Source: Limiplasma sp964416065 (GTDB taxonomy: Bacteria > Bacillota > Clostridia > Christensenellales > Aristaeellaceae). From it: a stretch of DNA of 64,000 nt. The stretch is from NCBI GenBank assembly GCA_964416065.1, contig CAYQCL010000006.1, forward strand, positions 6,891 to 70,890, in the 5' to 3' direction. The stretch's first letter is position 1. Each line of letters begins with the position of its first letter. The notes beneath the pieces were generated by a model. It made no database searches, was not told where the DNA came from, and saw nothing but the letters and a program-made list of their open reading frames with translations. Position numbers and translations under genes: made by a program. This document shows, in pieces, positions 7,839 to 16,517 of this stretch.

Positions 7839-8898
7839 ACACTTTTTTGAGCTGAGCGCCGCAGGATTCCCGAATGACGAGCTTCGGTACGTGCTGGATG
7901 CTGACGGTTTCGCGGACGCCCTGGATGGCGCTGAGCAGGGAGAGGATAGCAAGCTTGCCGATGTACTCGTTCTGATGATCGAGCCCCGTCAGGCTGGGAA
8001 TGTGGTACTCGCCGTTGGGAAAGGAATCGCAGCTTGCTATGGCGAGATCCCTCGGTACGGAAAGACCCGCGTCCTTGGCGGCGCGGATCGCTCCCAGAGC
8101 GACCCTATCATTAAGCGCGATGACCGCATCCGGCCTTTGATCGTTCTTTAGAAGCTCGCGCATGGCGGCATAGCCGTCCTCGGAATAGTAGTTGGAGGGA
8201 ACGATCCACTCCTCCCGCACGGGAAGCTGCAGCGCCTTGAGCGTTTCACGGTACGCCTTTAGACGCTCTGTCGTCTGACAGACGCCGGGCTGGCCGCCGA
8301 CAAAGCCTATGGTACGATTGCCCAGCGCGGCCAGGTGCTGAAGCAGGGCGGAGATGCCGCCGCTGAGGTTGCGGGCGATAAACAGGCAGTCGCAGCCCTC
8401 CAGCGGCTGGCCGATGACGACGACAGGAAGCGACTGATTCAGACCGTTAAGCGCCTGAATATAAGCTTCGGAGGGATGGTCAAGGTCCATCTGACCGCCG
8501 ACGACGATCGCTCCGTCTACACGCTTTTCCTTGAGCATGTCAAAATAATTCAGCTCGTCAAAGGGGCTGCCGATCGCGTGAGAGGAGCCTCCGAAAAGCG
8601 TGTTGTACAGAAGCACGGAATAGCCTCGGGCAAGCGCGTAGCGCTGAATTTCCAGGAAGAGGGCTGAAAAATAAGGGTTGGTTATGTCGGGCAGAATGAC
8701 GCCGATGCTGTGAGTGCTCTGGGAGGTCATGGCCCGCGCGATTGCGTTCGGGGAATACCGATGCCGCGCAATCACGCGCTCGACGGCCGCGCGGGTTTTT
8801 TCGGAAACCCTGGGGCTGTGGTTCAAAACGCGCGATACGGTGGAGACAGATACCCCGCTTTCCTTTGCAATATCATAGATTGTAATGTTTTCCTTCAT
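7837..8898 (-). CDS. LacI family transcriptional regulator
   Basis: A 353-residue LacI/GalR regulator. The N-terminal helix-turn-helix and hinge helix are clear: I-T-I-Y-D-I-A-K-E-S-G-V-S-V-S-T-V-S-R-V-L-N (residues 4-25). A periplasmic-binding-protein-like effector domain starts near S-I-G-V-I-L-P-D-I-T-N-P-Y-F. The gene lies directly upstream of the GH20 gene, and identical candidate operators flank the GH20 promoter, so a local repressor role is likely, induced by an imported sugar or sugar phosphate. Upstream, a TATAAT (8938-8943, minus strand) is the probable -10 of its own promoter; it overlaps an AATCAA...TTGATT inverted repeat at 8921-8940. It is divergent from the GH9-type gene and may control that too. 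Confidence 0.92.
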   Translation of the reverse strand: MKENITIYDIAKESGVSVSTVSRVLNHSPRVSEKTRAAVERVIARHRYSPNAIARAMTSQSTHSIGVILPDITNPYFSALFLEIQRYALARGYSVLLYNTLFGGSSHAIGSPFDELNYFDMLKEKRVDGAIVVGGQMDLDHPSEAYIQALNGLNQSLPVVVIGQPLEGCDCLFIARNLSGGISALLQHLAALGNRTIGFVGGQPGVCQTTERLKAYRETLKALQLPVREEWIVPSNYYSEDGYAAMRELLKNDQRPDAVIALNDRVALGAIRAAKDAGLSVPRDLAIASCDSFPNGEYHIPSLTGLDHQNEYIGKLAILSLLSAIQGVRETVSIQHVPKLVIRESCGAQLKKV

Positions 8899-8996
8899 GA
8901 AGGGCTGCTCCTTCCTGCGGAATCAATAGCATCTTTGATTATACAGTATTTTGGCAAAGAAGAAAAGGAATTTTGCGCAACAGGAGGATAACGCTT

Positions 8997-11345
8997 ATGA
9001 ATGAACTTCAAAGGGAACTCCAGGCATCGGGATGGATTCACTGGCCGCTTCCGCTTCACGAGGAGCGCTCTTTGGAAGCGACGGAAAAAGAGGTGCTTGA
9101 GACCCTTCCCCTCGCTGCGGATCGGTGGACGGCGGAGGGAGAATGCACGGTCACGGTCGGCGAGACGATTTGCCTCAGCGCGCCCCTGTGCTATGCGCGC
9201 CGTCCCTCCGGCGATTTGGAGCATGGCGACTGCGGCAATTACGGAAGCTTTGGCATGAAATGCGAGATCCCGGGAGAAAACTGGGAAGCGTACAATCGAC
9301 TCTCCTTCTCTCTGTTCCCAATCTGCGAGGGGGCGCGCGTTGTGAGCGCGCGATTGTGCTTCCAAAACGACGGGGAGATTAAGATTCCCGACCGCTATTT
9401 TCGCGACGGCTTTCACTCCATCAACCTCAAATTGAACCAATCGAACCGCATATCCGTTGAAATGCCCACGCTTCCGCGCGACCGGATCACCGGTCTGAGC
9501 ATCCTGTTCTATGCCTCCGGCTGTGAGACGGACGCGGCGCTGGGCAATCAGCTCAGGGTGGAGGTATCGCAGCTGCGGCTGGAGCGCGTGCGGGAGGCCG
9601 AGATCGCGCTTGGATGGAAGCTCGCGGAGGGAACGATCGCCTATTGCTTCTCCGGCTACCGCCCGAAGTCCCCAAAGCGGGCTGTTGTCCTTGGACACGC
9701 AGGCGAGGCGTTTTGGGTCAGGGACAGACAGGGCAGGGCGGTTCTTGAGGGGAAAAGCGCCGCGTCCGGCTTTGAAAATCTGAGCGTGCTGGACTTTTCC
9801 GCGCTTGAGACGGAGGGCGAGTATCAGCTTGCGCTCGGGGAAATCGAAACGGCGTTTTTCCCCGTCGCGGAGAATGTGTGGCTGTCCTCTGCCTGGAAGA
9901 CAATCAACTTTCTGTTCTGCGAGCGCTGCGGATATCCCGTGCCGCTTGTACACCAAACCTGCCATCGGGACGTCGTCGCGAAGCACGAGGGGAAGAACTT
10001 TGTCTTCAACGGCGGATGGCATGACGCGGGCGATCTCTCCCAGCAGCTGATTCAATCCGCGGAGGTGACGGGCTCGCTGTTCGAGCTGGCGGCGGCGCTA
10101 GGCGAGGATCAGCTTCCGCTGAAGCTGCGTCTGCGCGAGGAGGCCCTGTGGGGGCTTGATTATGTGCTCAAGAGCCGCTTTGGCGACGGCTACCGCGCGA
10201 CCAGCGTCGGCACGGGAATGTGGCCGCAGGGCTTTATCGGGGATGAGGACGACATCACCGCGCGCATGCACAACAACGCATATGAAAACTATCTCTGCTC
10301 GGCGGTGGAGGCGTACTGCGCCTCCCAGCTGAACGACGATCCCGGCCTGGCGGCTCGCGCGCTGGCATGCGCCGTGGCGGATTTTGACTTCGCGCAGGAA
10401 CGCTTTGCCCAAACCGGCTTTGACGAGCGGCCCCCGATTTATTGGGAACACAGCTGGATGACATCGGAAAGCGCGTTCAGCGCGACGGCCTGCATCGCGG
10501 CGTCCCTCCTGTACAAGGCGACAGGGCAGGAACGCTTCGCGCGCGCGGCGGCGGAGCGGATGGACTATGTGCTACGGTGCCAGCACACGGAGGCGGCCGG
10601 CCCCAGCTTCCCCAAGGGCGGATTTTTCTATCGCAACTTGAAGCGCGCCTCCATCGTTCATTTCAGCCACCAGGCGCGCGATCAGGTCTTTGCGCAGGCG
10701 CTGGGAGCGATCCTTTCGGCGCTGCCCGAGCATCCCGAGGCCGTCAAGTGGCGGGAGGCGCTTGAACGCCACGCGGACTACCTGCGCAGGCTGATGGAGC
10801 ATGCCAGCCCGTATGGTATGATGCCTGCGGGCCTGTATCGGATGGAGGAGATCGAGGATTGGGAGAGCTTTGAACGCCAGCACCTTCAAACGGGCGAAGA
10901 GGTTCATGAGCATTATGGCATCCAGCTGCGCAGCGGAACGGACGTGGGGGACGGCTATTATCTGCGTCAGTTCCCCGTCTGGTTCTCCTTTAGAGGCAAC
11001 AATGCGGTGCTTCTGTCGATGGGCAAGGCGGCGGCGCTGTGCGGACGGCTTCTTAAGGATCAGAGTCTGCTGGATGCCGCCGAGAAGCAGCTTTCCTGGA
11101 ACCTCGGCGTCAATCCCTTCCGCCAGTCGATGATGTATGGCGAGGGCATCCGCTACGCGCAGCAATACGCGGCGATGTCCGGCGAGGCTGTAGGCGAGCT
11201 GCCGGTCGGCGTGCAGACGCTGGAGGATCAGGACGTACCCTATTGGCCTCAAATGAACAACGCGACCTATAAGGAGGTCTGGACGACGCCCTCAGGGCGG
11301 TGGGTTTCGCTCATGGTGGATCTGTACGCCGCTTCGCGGGAATAA
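8997..11345 (+). CDS. Glycoside hydrolase family 9-type protein with N-terminal beta-sandwich regions
   Basis: A 782-residue protein. Residues 1-200 look like a beta-rich accessory domain without clear identity. Around 205-300 is a cellulase-type Ig-like segment (Y-C-F-S-G-Y-R-P-K, and Y-Q-L-A-L-G-E before the catalytic part). The GH9 barrel follows, with G-G-W-H-D-A-G-D at about 339-346 (catalytic base Asp), W-N-L-G-V-N-P-F near 700, and a late K-E-V-W that may hold the acid Glu. ATG at 8997 follows AGGAGG at 8982-8987. There is no signal peptide, so it is predicted cytoplasmic, unlike classical GH9 cellulases; it may cleave short imported glucosides or glucosaminides. It is divergent from the LacI gene and ends at its own terminator. 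Confidence 0.75.
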   Translation: MNELQRELQASGWIHWPLPLHEERSLEATEKEVLETLPLAADRWTAEGECTVTVGETICLSAPLCYARRPSGDLEHGDCGNYGSFGMKCEIPGENWEAYNRLSFSLFPICEGARVVSARLCFQNDGEIKIPDRYFRDGFHSINLKLNQSNRISVEMPTLPRDRITGLSILFYASGCETDAALGNQLRVEVSQLRLERVREAEIALGWKLAEGTIAYCFSGYRPKSPKRAVVLGHAGEAFWVRDRQGRAVLEGKSAASGFENLSVLDFSALETEGEYQLALGEIETAFFPVAENVWLSSAWKTINFLFCERCGYPVPLVHQTCHRDVVAKHEGKNFVFNGGWHDAGDLSQQLIQSAEVTGSLFELAAALGEDQLPLKLRLREEALWGLDYVLKSRFGDGYRATSVGTGMWPQGFIGDEDDITARMHNNAYENYLCSAVEAYCASQLNDDPGLAARALACAVADFDFAQERFAQTGFDERPPIYWEHSWMTSESAFSATACIAASLLYKATGQERFARAAAERMDYVLRCQHTEAAGPSFPKGGFFYRNLKRASIVHFSHQARDQVFAQALGAILSALPEHPEAVKWREALERHADYLRRLMEHASPYGMMPAGLYRMEEIEDWESFERQHLQTGEEVHEHYGIQLRSGTDVGDGYYLRQFPVWFSFRGNNAVLLSMGKAAALCGRLLKDQSLLDAAEKQLSWNLGVNPFRQSMMYGEGIRYAQQYAAMSGEAVGELPVGVQTLEDQDVPYWPQMNNATYKEVWTTPSGRWVSLMVDLYAASRE

Positions 11346-11371
11346 GCGCTTCGTACCCAGAAGCGAATTGG

Positions 11372-11417
11372 CGTGGGCGTGGCTTGGCTTAATAAGGCGA
11401 GCCGCGCCCGCGTTTTC
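11372..11417 (+). terminator. Intrinsic terminator after the GH9-type gene
   Basis: CGTGGGCGTGGCT (11372-11384) pairs with AGCCGCGCCCGCG (11400-11412), two positions being G-U pairs, followed by TTTTCT. It ends the GH9-type transcript. Confidence 0.75.
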
Positions 11418-11472
11418 TATAAGAGGGAGCCGGAAAGACGGCCGTAAGCATGGTGTGAATCGTTACATTTCT

Positions 11473-11514
11473 GCGTTTAAAAAGAAATTCAGTCTTGAAA
11501 ACAAAATTAAACGC
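11473..11514. promoter_or_regulatory. Inverted repeat upstream of the kinase operon
   Basis: GCGTTTAA (11473-11480) and TTAAACGC (11507-11514) form 8-bp arms separated by 26 bases in an AT-rich stretch, about 85 bp upstream of the -35 box. It could be a regulator site for the operon starting at 11668; no regulator is assigned. The rest of the 322-base gap holds only the terminator and the promoter. Confidence 0.35.
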
Positions 11515-11597
11515 TAATGAAGAAAGGACGAAACGGACGCAAAAAGAAGGAAATCATTCATGAAAAATAAGAGAGAAGAGTTTTTTTGCCCAAAAGG

Positions 11598-11626
11598 TTG
11601 ACAGATGCAGAAAAGTCTGATATGCT
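11598..11626 (+). promoter_or_regulatory. Sigma-A promoter of the kinase-isomerase-dehydrogenase operon
   Basis: TTGACA (11598-11603), a 17-base spacer and TATGCT (11621-11626). Transcription should begin near 11633, which rules out the in-frame ATG at 11605 as the kinase start. Confidence 0.85.
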
Positions 11627-11667
11627 GTGAACAAGAAGTGGAACGATACACATTGGCGGTGAAACGA

Positions 11668-13179
11668 ATGATCCTTGCTTGCGATTTGGGGACGGGTGGT
11701 GTCAAGGCATCGCTCTACCAGGAGGACGGCACGCTGCTGGAGGCGCGCTTTCAGAGCTATCCGACGAACTACCTTTCGGAGGGGCGGCATGAACAGCGGC
11801 CTGAGGATTGGTGGGGCGCGGTATGCGCCACGACGCGCATGCTGATGAAAAACCGCGATGCGGCGGGGGTTCGCGCGGTCTCCTTAAGCGGGTTCAGCAT
11901 GACGGCCGTCCCGATGGGCGCGGACGGCGGCCTGCTCACGGAGTGGGTGCCGATCTGGTCGGACGCGCGCGCGAAGCGGGAGACGGATGCGTTCTTTGAA
12001 GCGATAGACGAAGAGGCTTGGTACCGTCTGACGGGAAACGGCGATCCTCCCGAGCTGTATCCGGCGATGAAGCTGATGTGGCTTCGAAGAAACAAGCCCG
12101 AGATCTGGCGGCGGACCAAAAAGGTGCTTGGCAGCAAGGACTATGTCAACTACCGCATGACGGGCGAAATGGCGACGGATCATTCCTATGCGTCGGGCAG
12201 CGGCGTGTACGACCTGATGCGGCAGCGTCTGAGCGGCCATCTGCTTGAGGCGGCCGGACTGACCAAAGAGCTGTTCCCCGAAATCGTCGAATCGCACGAG
12301 CGGATCGGAAGAGTTACGCGGGAGGCCGCGCTGGAAATGGGGCTAAACGCGGGTACGCCCGTGATGTGCGGCGGCGTGGACAACGCGATGATGGCTTTGG
12401 GAACGACGGGCGCGAGGCGCTTCACGCCTTATACCTCGCTGGGCTCCTCCGCGTGGATCGCTGTCACCTCGGAAACCCCTGTGCTGGATTCGGTTTCCAG
12501 GCCGTTTATCTTCGCCTTTGCCCAGAAGGGGCTTTATACGTCGGGCGTTTCGATCTTTGCGGCGGGAAACGCCCTGCTGTGGGCCTCCGAGATGCTCTGC
12601 CCCGACTGCCGCGCGGAGGAACGGATGGCGCGGGTCAATCAGCTGGCGGAGCAGTCCGCTCCAGGGGCAAACGGCGTGATGTTTAATCCGACCCTGTCCG
12701 GAGCCAGTCCGCAGGAGCCAAGCGGAGCCTTGAAGGGAGCCTTTGGCGGACTCACGATGGGGGCTACCAGAGCGGATCTGCTCAGAGCCGTGATGGAAGG
12801 CGTCGCGCTGAGCTTGGATGTATGCTGCCTAAGCGCGCTGAAAAAGGCGCTTCCGCTCGGCTCCGATATGTTCCTGACGGGCGGGGGAGGCAAAAGCCGC
12901 TTATGGATGCAGATTTTCTCGGATATTTACGGCATGAACGTTCTCAGATCCGAGGCGGGACAGGAGGCCGCGTCGCGCGGCGCGGTAATGGCGGCGCTGC
13001 GGGGCCTGGGGGACGTGAGGGATTATCAAGCTTTTGATGAGTGGCTGGACGCGGGCGAACGCTTCTGTCCAAACGAAAGCCATCAAGAGAAATATGACCA
13101 ATTAAGGCGGGACTTTGCCCGATGGATCGGACAGGGCGCCTCGCCGGAAAAACACGCTAAGGAGGCGGAAAACCAATGA
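11668..13179 (+). CDS. FGGY-family carbohydrate kinase (xylulokinase-like)
   Basis: A 503-residue sugar kinase. The N-terminal ATPase phosphate-binding loop is L-A-C-D-L-G-T-G-G-V-K, then a xylulokinase-like R-H-E-Q-R-P-E-D-W-W at about 42-51. The second nucleotide motif lies near F-L-T-G-G-G-G-K-S-R-L-W (about 408-419), typical of FGGY C-domains. The gene is placed at ATG 11668 because the promoter excludes earlier starts. It phosphorylates a free sugar, probably a ketose or polyol, in the cytoplasm; the substrate is not predictable. It begins a five-gene operon, and its stop overlaps the next start (ATGA), indicating translational coupling with the isomerase gene. Confidence 0.88.
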   Translation: MILACDLGTGGVKASLYQEDGTLLEARFQSYPTNYLSEGRHEQRPEDWWGAVCATTRMLMKNRDAAGVRAVSLSGFSMTAVPMGADGGLLTEWVPIWSDARAKRETDAFFEAIDEEAWYRLTGNGDPPELYPAMKLMWLRRNKPEIWRRTKKVLGSKDYVNYRMTGEMATDHSYASGSGVYDLMRQRLSGHLLEAAGLTKELFPEIVESHERIGRVTREAALEMGLNAGTPVMCGGVDNAMMALGTTGARRFTPYTSLGSSAWIAVTSETPVLDSVSRPFIFAFAQKGLYTSGVSIFAAGNALLWASEMLCPDCRAEERMARVNQLAEQSAPGANGVMFNPTLSGASPQEPSGALKGAFGGLTMGATRADLLRAVMEGVALSLDVCCLSALKKALPLGSDMFLTGGGGKSRLWMQIFSDIYGMNVLRSEAGQEAASRGAVMAALRGLGDVRDYQAFDEWLDAGERFCPNESHQEKYDQLRRDFARWIGQGASPEKHAKEAENQ

Positions 13180-14153
13180 AGGTAGGATACTGCACTGTCA
13201 ACTATACCGAATGGCCCATCGAAAAGCTGATCGACTATGTTGCCGCGAAGGGCTATGAAGCGATCGAAATTCCCGCGTACACGGGTAACGGCCAGATTGA
13301 CCCCGATGAGCTTCTCAAGGGCAACAACGCGAAGAAATTCAAAAAGCGGGTCGAGGACGCGGGTCTGGTCATCAGCGGCATCTCCAACCATGCGGATTCT
13401 CCGCTGGTGCTGGGACCGCACGGCCGCGACCTGGCCAGCGTCTGCGACGGGACGCCCGAGGAGCAGATCCGTTTCGGCACCGAAAGCATGCTTCGCTGCG
13501 CCCGGCTGGCCAACGCGCTGGAGGTTCCCGCGGTGGTCGCCTTCTCGGGCATCGGGAATTTTGGCCACTTCAACGATTGGCCCTATCCCAACGGCTGGGA
13601 GGAGGAGGAAGAGGCGTTCTGTCAGAATTGGGTTCCGATCTTTGACGCCTTCCGCGAATATGGCGTGAAGGTCGCCTTCGAGCCGCATCCCAACAACATC
13701 GTTTACGATATCCATACCACCAAGCGCTGCCTGAAGCTGTGCGACGATCATCCGAGCTTCGCGATCAACTTTGATCCGGCCAACCTGCTCTTTACCGGCA
13801 TTGACCTGGGCGCTTACATCAATGAGATCGGCGATCGCATCGTCCTGGTTCACGCCAAGGACTGCGAGCTGGTCAAGCACAATATGGCGCGCGGCGGCCT
13901 GTGGATGCTCCAGCGCGATTGGGGAGAGCGGGATCGTTCCTTCCGCTTCCGCATTCCCGGCTGGGGGTCGGTGGATTGGAAGAGCGTGATTACCGAGCTG
14001 TTCCTCAACGGCTATGACGGCGTGCTTGCCTATGAGCATGAGGATGTGACCATGAGCCGCGCCGACGGCGACGACAAAACGGTCACCTTCCTGAAATCCC
14101 TGATGATTCACGCCCCCTATGAGGGACGCAACGATAAGCTGTTCCAGCGCTGA
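13176..14153 (+). CDS. Sugar phosphate isomerase/epimerase family protein
   Basis: A 325-residue TIM-barrel protein of the xylose isomerase-like superfamily. Metal-site candidates are E in V-A-F-E-P-H-P-N-N (about 166-174), D in I-N-F-D-P-A-N-L, H in L-V-H-A-K-D and E in L-A-Y-E-H-E-D-V. The start overlaps the kinase stop by four bases. It is larger than the 261-residue relative at 3041-3826 and only distantly similar. With an alcohol dehydrogenase and an OYE-type reductase following, it may act on an oxidised (keto) sugar or perform a dehydration or epimerisation step. The exact reaction is unknown. Confidence 0.85.
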   Translation: MKVGYCTVNYTEWPIEKLIDYVAAKGYEAIEIPAYTGNGQIDPDELLKGNNAKKFKKRVEDAGLVISGISNHADSPLVLGPHGRDLASVCDGTPEEQIRFGTESMLRCARLANALEVPAVVAFSGIGNFGHFNDWPYPNGWEEEEEAFCQNWVPIFDAFREYGVKVAFEPHPNNIVYDIHTTKRCLKLCDDHPSFAINFDPANLLFTGIDLGAYINEIGDRIVLVHAKDCELVKHNMARGGLWMLQRDWGERDRSFRFRIPGWGSVDWKSVITELFLNGYDGVLAYEHEDVTMSRADGDDKTVTFLKSLMIHAPYEGRNDKLFQR

Positions 14154-14167
14154 AAGGAGAGAACGCC

Positions 14168-15238
14168 ATGAAAGCCATGGTGCTGACTGAACCAAGAAAA
14201 TTCGTTTACCAGGATGTGCCTCTGCCCCAGATCAGCGACGACGAGGTGCTGATTAAGGTAAAGTACTGCGGAATCTGCGGTTCCGATTGGGGCTCCTACA
14301 ACGGCATGTACGCCGAGGAGGTCGCCTGTCTGCCCATCGCGACAGGCCATGAATTTTGGGGCGTGGTCACCGAGGTAGGCCGGAATGTGACGGCCATCCG
14401 CCCCGGTGACCGCGTGGCGGTCGATATCTGCATTACCTGCGGCACCTGCTACCATTGCCGCCGCGGCGAACCGCTGCTGTGCTCGACGTTTAAGCAGATC
14501 GGCATCCATATGAACGGCGCGTTTGCCGAATATGTCAAGGCTCCGTGGAAGAACTGCTATGTCATTCCCGACGAGGTGGACGATTATTCCGCCGCGTTTA
14601 TCGAGCCGCTGACCGCGACCATCAACGCCTCCCGCAAGATGAACTGCGAGCTTGGCTCTTCGGTGGTCGTGATCAGCGCGGGGCTGGGCGTGATCCACAC
14701 GGCGCTGGCCAAGCTACGCGGCGCGGCGCCCGTCATCGTGATCGACAGCCAGCCCTCCCGTCTCAAAATGGCGAAGGAGATGGCGGCCGATTATGTGATC
14801 GACTTTACCAAGACGGATCCCGTGGAGGAGGTCATGCGGCTTACCAACGGCGTCGGCGCGGATTATGTGCTGGAGGCCGTCGGCCGCAAGGAGACCTATG
14901 AGCAGGCGTTCAGGATGCTGCGAAAGGGCGGTAAGCTCGAGAGCTTTGGCATCTGCGCCGACGAGGTGTGCGCGAGCCTGCCTCCCGCGGAGTTTGTGCT
15001 GGCAGAAAAGAAGATCAGCGGCTCCTGCGCGGGTATCGGCCATGACTGGGAGGTAGCCATTGATCTGCTGCGCTATGGACGGATTGATCCCCGCCCTCTG
15101 ATTTCCATGGTGGTTCCGCTCTGGGAGGTTGAAAAGGCGCTTAACGAACTGCATGAGAACAAGGATCTTGTCAAGGTGCTGGTTTCTCCGGAAATCGACC
15201 ACCGCGTCATGCTTCACGGCGGAAAGGAGCAAGCATAA
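14168..15238 (+). CDS. Zinc-dependent medium-chain alcohol/polyol dehydrogenase
   Basis: A 356-residue MDR-superfamily dehydrogenase. The catalytic zinc site is C-G-I-C-G-S-D with G-H-E-F-W-G. The structural zinc lobe is C-I-T-C-G-T-C-Y-H-C-R-R-G, with the fourth Cys in L-L-C. The Rossmann loop differs from the usual G-x-G-x-x-G: V-V-I-S-A-G-L-G-V-I-H-T. It resembles sorbitol or threonine dehydrogenase-type enzymes and would oxidise a sugar or polyol hydroxyl with NAD(P). The ATG follows AAAGGAG. It sits in the kinase operon and its TAA overlaps the ATG of the next gene. The substrate is unassigned. Confidence 0.9.
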   Translation: MKAMVLTEPRKFVYQDVPLPQISDDEVLIKVKYCGICGSDWGSYNGMYAEEVACLPIATGHEFWGVVTEVGRNVTAIRPGDRVAVDICITCGTCYHCRRGEPLLCSTFKQIGIHMNGAFAEYVKAPWKNCYVIPDEVDDYSAAFIEPLTATINASRKMNCELGSSVVVISAGLGVIHTALAKLRGAAPVIVIDSQPSRLKMAKEMAADYVIDFTKTDPVEEVMRLTNGVGADYVLEAVGRKETYEQAFRMLRKGGKLESFGICADEVCASLPPAEFVLAEKKISGSCAGIGHDWEVAIDLLRYGRIDPRPLISMVVPLWEVEKALNELHENKDLVKVLVSPEIDHRVMLHGGKEQA

Positions 15239-16476
15239 TGGGCTATAAAGAGACGCTGCTCAAGCCGATTCAGATCGGCACGAAAACCTGTATGAACCGC
15301 TTCTTCGCGCAGTCAATGGAATGTGTCGATTCCGACGCCGAGGGCAATCCCACGGATCTGACGCTTGAACGCTATGAGAACCTGTACAAGGGCGGTTTTG
15401 CGCTGATCGACCTGGAGGCCATTACCGTTACGAACGAGAGCCGCGCCCGAAAGACGCAGCTTGAGATCATGCCGCGCAATGAAGAGGCGCTTAAGCGCTT
15501 TATTTCGAGGCTGAAGGAGATTGATCCCAACATCCTGATCGTCTTCCAGCTCACCCACTCAGGGGAGATCAGCAGCCCTGATTTTTCCCGCAGGGTGACG
15601 GTCAAGCCCATGTACGGGATTGGCGGCGAGCTGATCGGCGATGAAGAGGTCGATCGGATCATTGAGCAGTTTGTCGAGGCGTCCAAGATCTGCGAGAATG
15701 TCGGCGCGGACGGCATTGATATGAAGCTGTGCCATGGCTATCTCGGCACCCAGATTCTTCGCCCCTATAATGACCGCGACTGGAAGTACGGCGGCTCGTG
15801 GGAGAACCGCTCCCGCTTCGCCTATGACCTGCTTGAGCGCATCAGGGGAGCGGTGAGCAAGGACTTCCTGATCGGCTCCAAAATGTCGATGTGGGAGGGA
15901 ATCCCGGGCGGCTTTGGCAGCGCCGGCCCCGGCTCCCCGCTGATGGATATGACGGAGCCGCTGGATCTGATCCGTGGGCTGGAGGAGCGCGGCGCGTCGT
16001 ATTTTGTCGAGTCGCTGGGCAATGTCCACGCCAGCATGGCGTATATGGAGGCCGTCGGCGACGAGCCCTATTTGTCCTATCTGCATTTCTATTTCGCGAA
16101 CCTGATGAAGAAGGCGCTCAAGCCCGAGACGGTCGTGATCGGCTCGCATTTTTCCTCCTTCAGAGGCAAGAAGAACAAGCTTTTGTGCGTCGAGCCGGAG
16201 AAGGCTTCCATGTTCGCCATGGGCGCGCGCTGCATCGAGGACGGCATGATGGATATGATCGGCCTTGGCAGACAGTCATTCGCCGATCCCTTCACGCCGC
16301 GCAAGCTCATGGAGGATCGTGAGGACGAGATCCATTACTGCACGCAATGCATGAACTGTGAGGAATTGATGATCCGCCAGCAGCCTGTCGGATGCGTTCT
16401 GTATAATCGCCCCTACACCGAGCGATTCAAAGAGGTGCGCAGGAAAATGGGCAAGCTTGCCGAACTTCATTCCTGA
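15238..16476 (+). CDS. Old Yellow Enzyme-type NADH:flavin oxidoreductase with C-terminal Cys cluster
   Basis: A 412-residue FMN TIM-barrel reductase. It starts with the OYE pattern L-L-K-P-I-Q-I-G, M-N-R-F and carries D-G-I-D-M-K-L-C-H-G-Y-L followed by R-P-Y-N-D-R and Y-G-G-S-W-E-N-R, as in the 2,4-dienoyl-CoA reductase branch. Near the end, C-T-Q-C-M-N-C and a later G-C-V resemble that branch's 4Fe-4S ligands, but the FAD/NAD domains of full 2,4-dienoyl-CoA reductases (about 670 residues) are absent. It probably reduces an enone or a sugar-derived unsaturated carbonyl. The ATG overlaps the dehydrogenase stop (TAATG), so the two are likely coupled in synthesis and pathway. Confidence 0.85.
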   Translation: MGYKETLLKPIQIGTKTCMNRFFAQSMECVDSDAEGNPTDLTLERYENLYKGGFALIDLEAITVTNESRARKTQLEIMPRNEEALKRFISRLKEIDPNILIVFQLTHSGEISSPDFSRRVTVKPMYGIGGELIGDEEVDRIIEQFVEASKICENVGADGIDMKLCHGYLGTQILRPYNDRDWKYGGSWENRSRFAYDLLERIRGAVSKDFLIGSKMSMWEGIPGGFGSAGPGSPLMDMTEPLDLIRGLEERGASYFVESLGNVHASMAYMEAVGDEPYLSYLHFYFANLMKKALKPETVVIGSHFSSFRGKKNKLLCVEPEKASMFAMGARCIEDGMMDMIGLGRQSFADPFTPRKLMEDREDEIHYCTQCMNCEELMIRQQPVGCVLYNRPYTERFKEVRRKMGKLAELHS

Positions 16477-16517
16477 CAAAGAACTTCGTCCGATGAGACG
16501 ATAAATGAGGTGAGACG

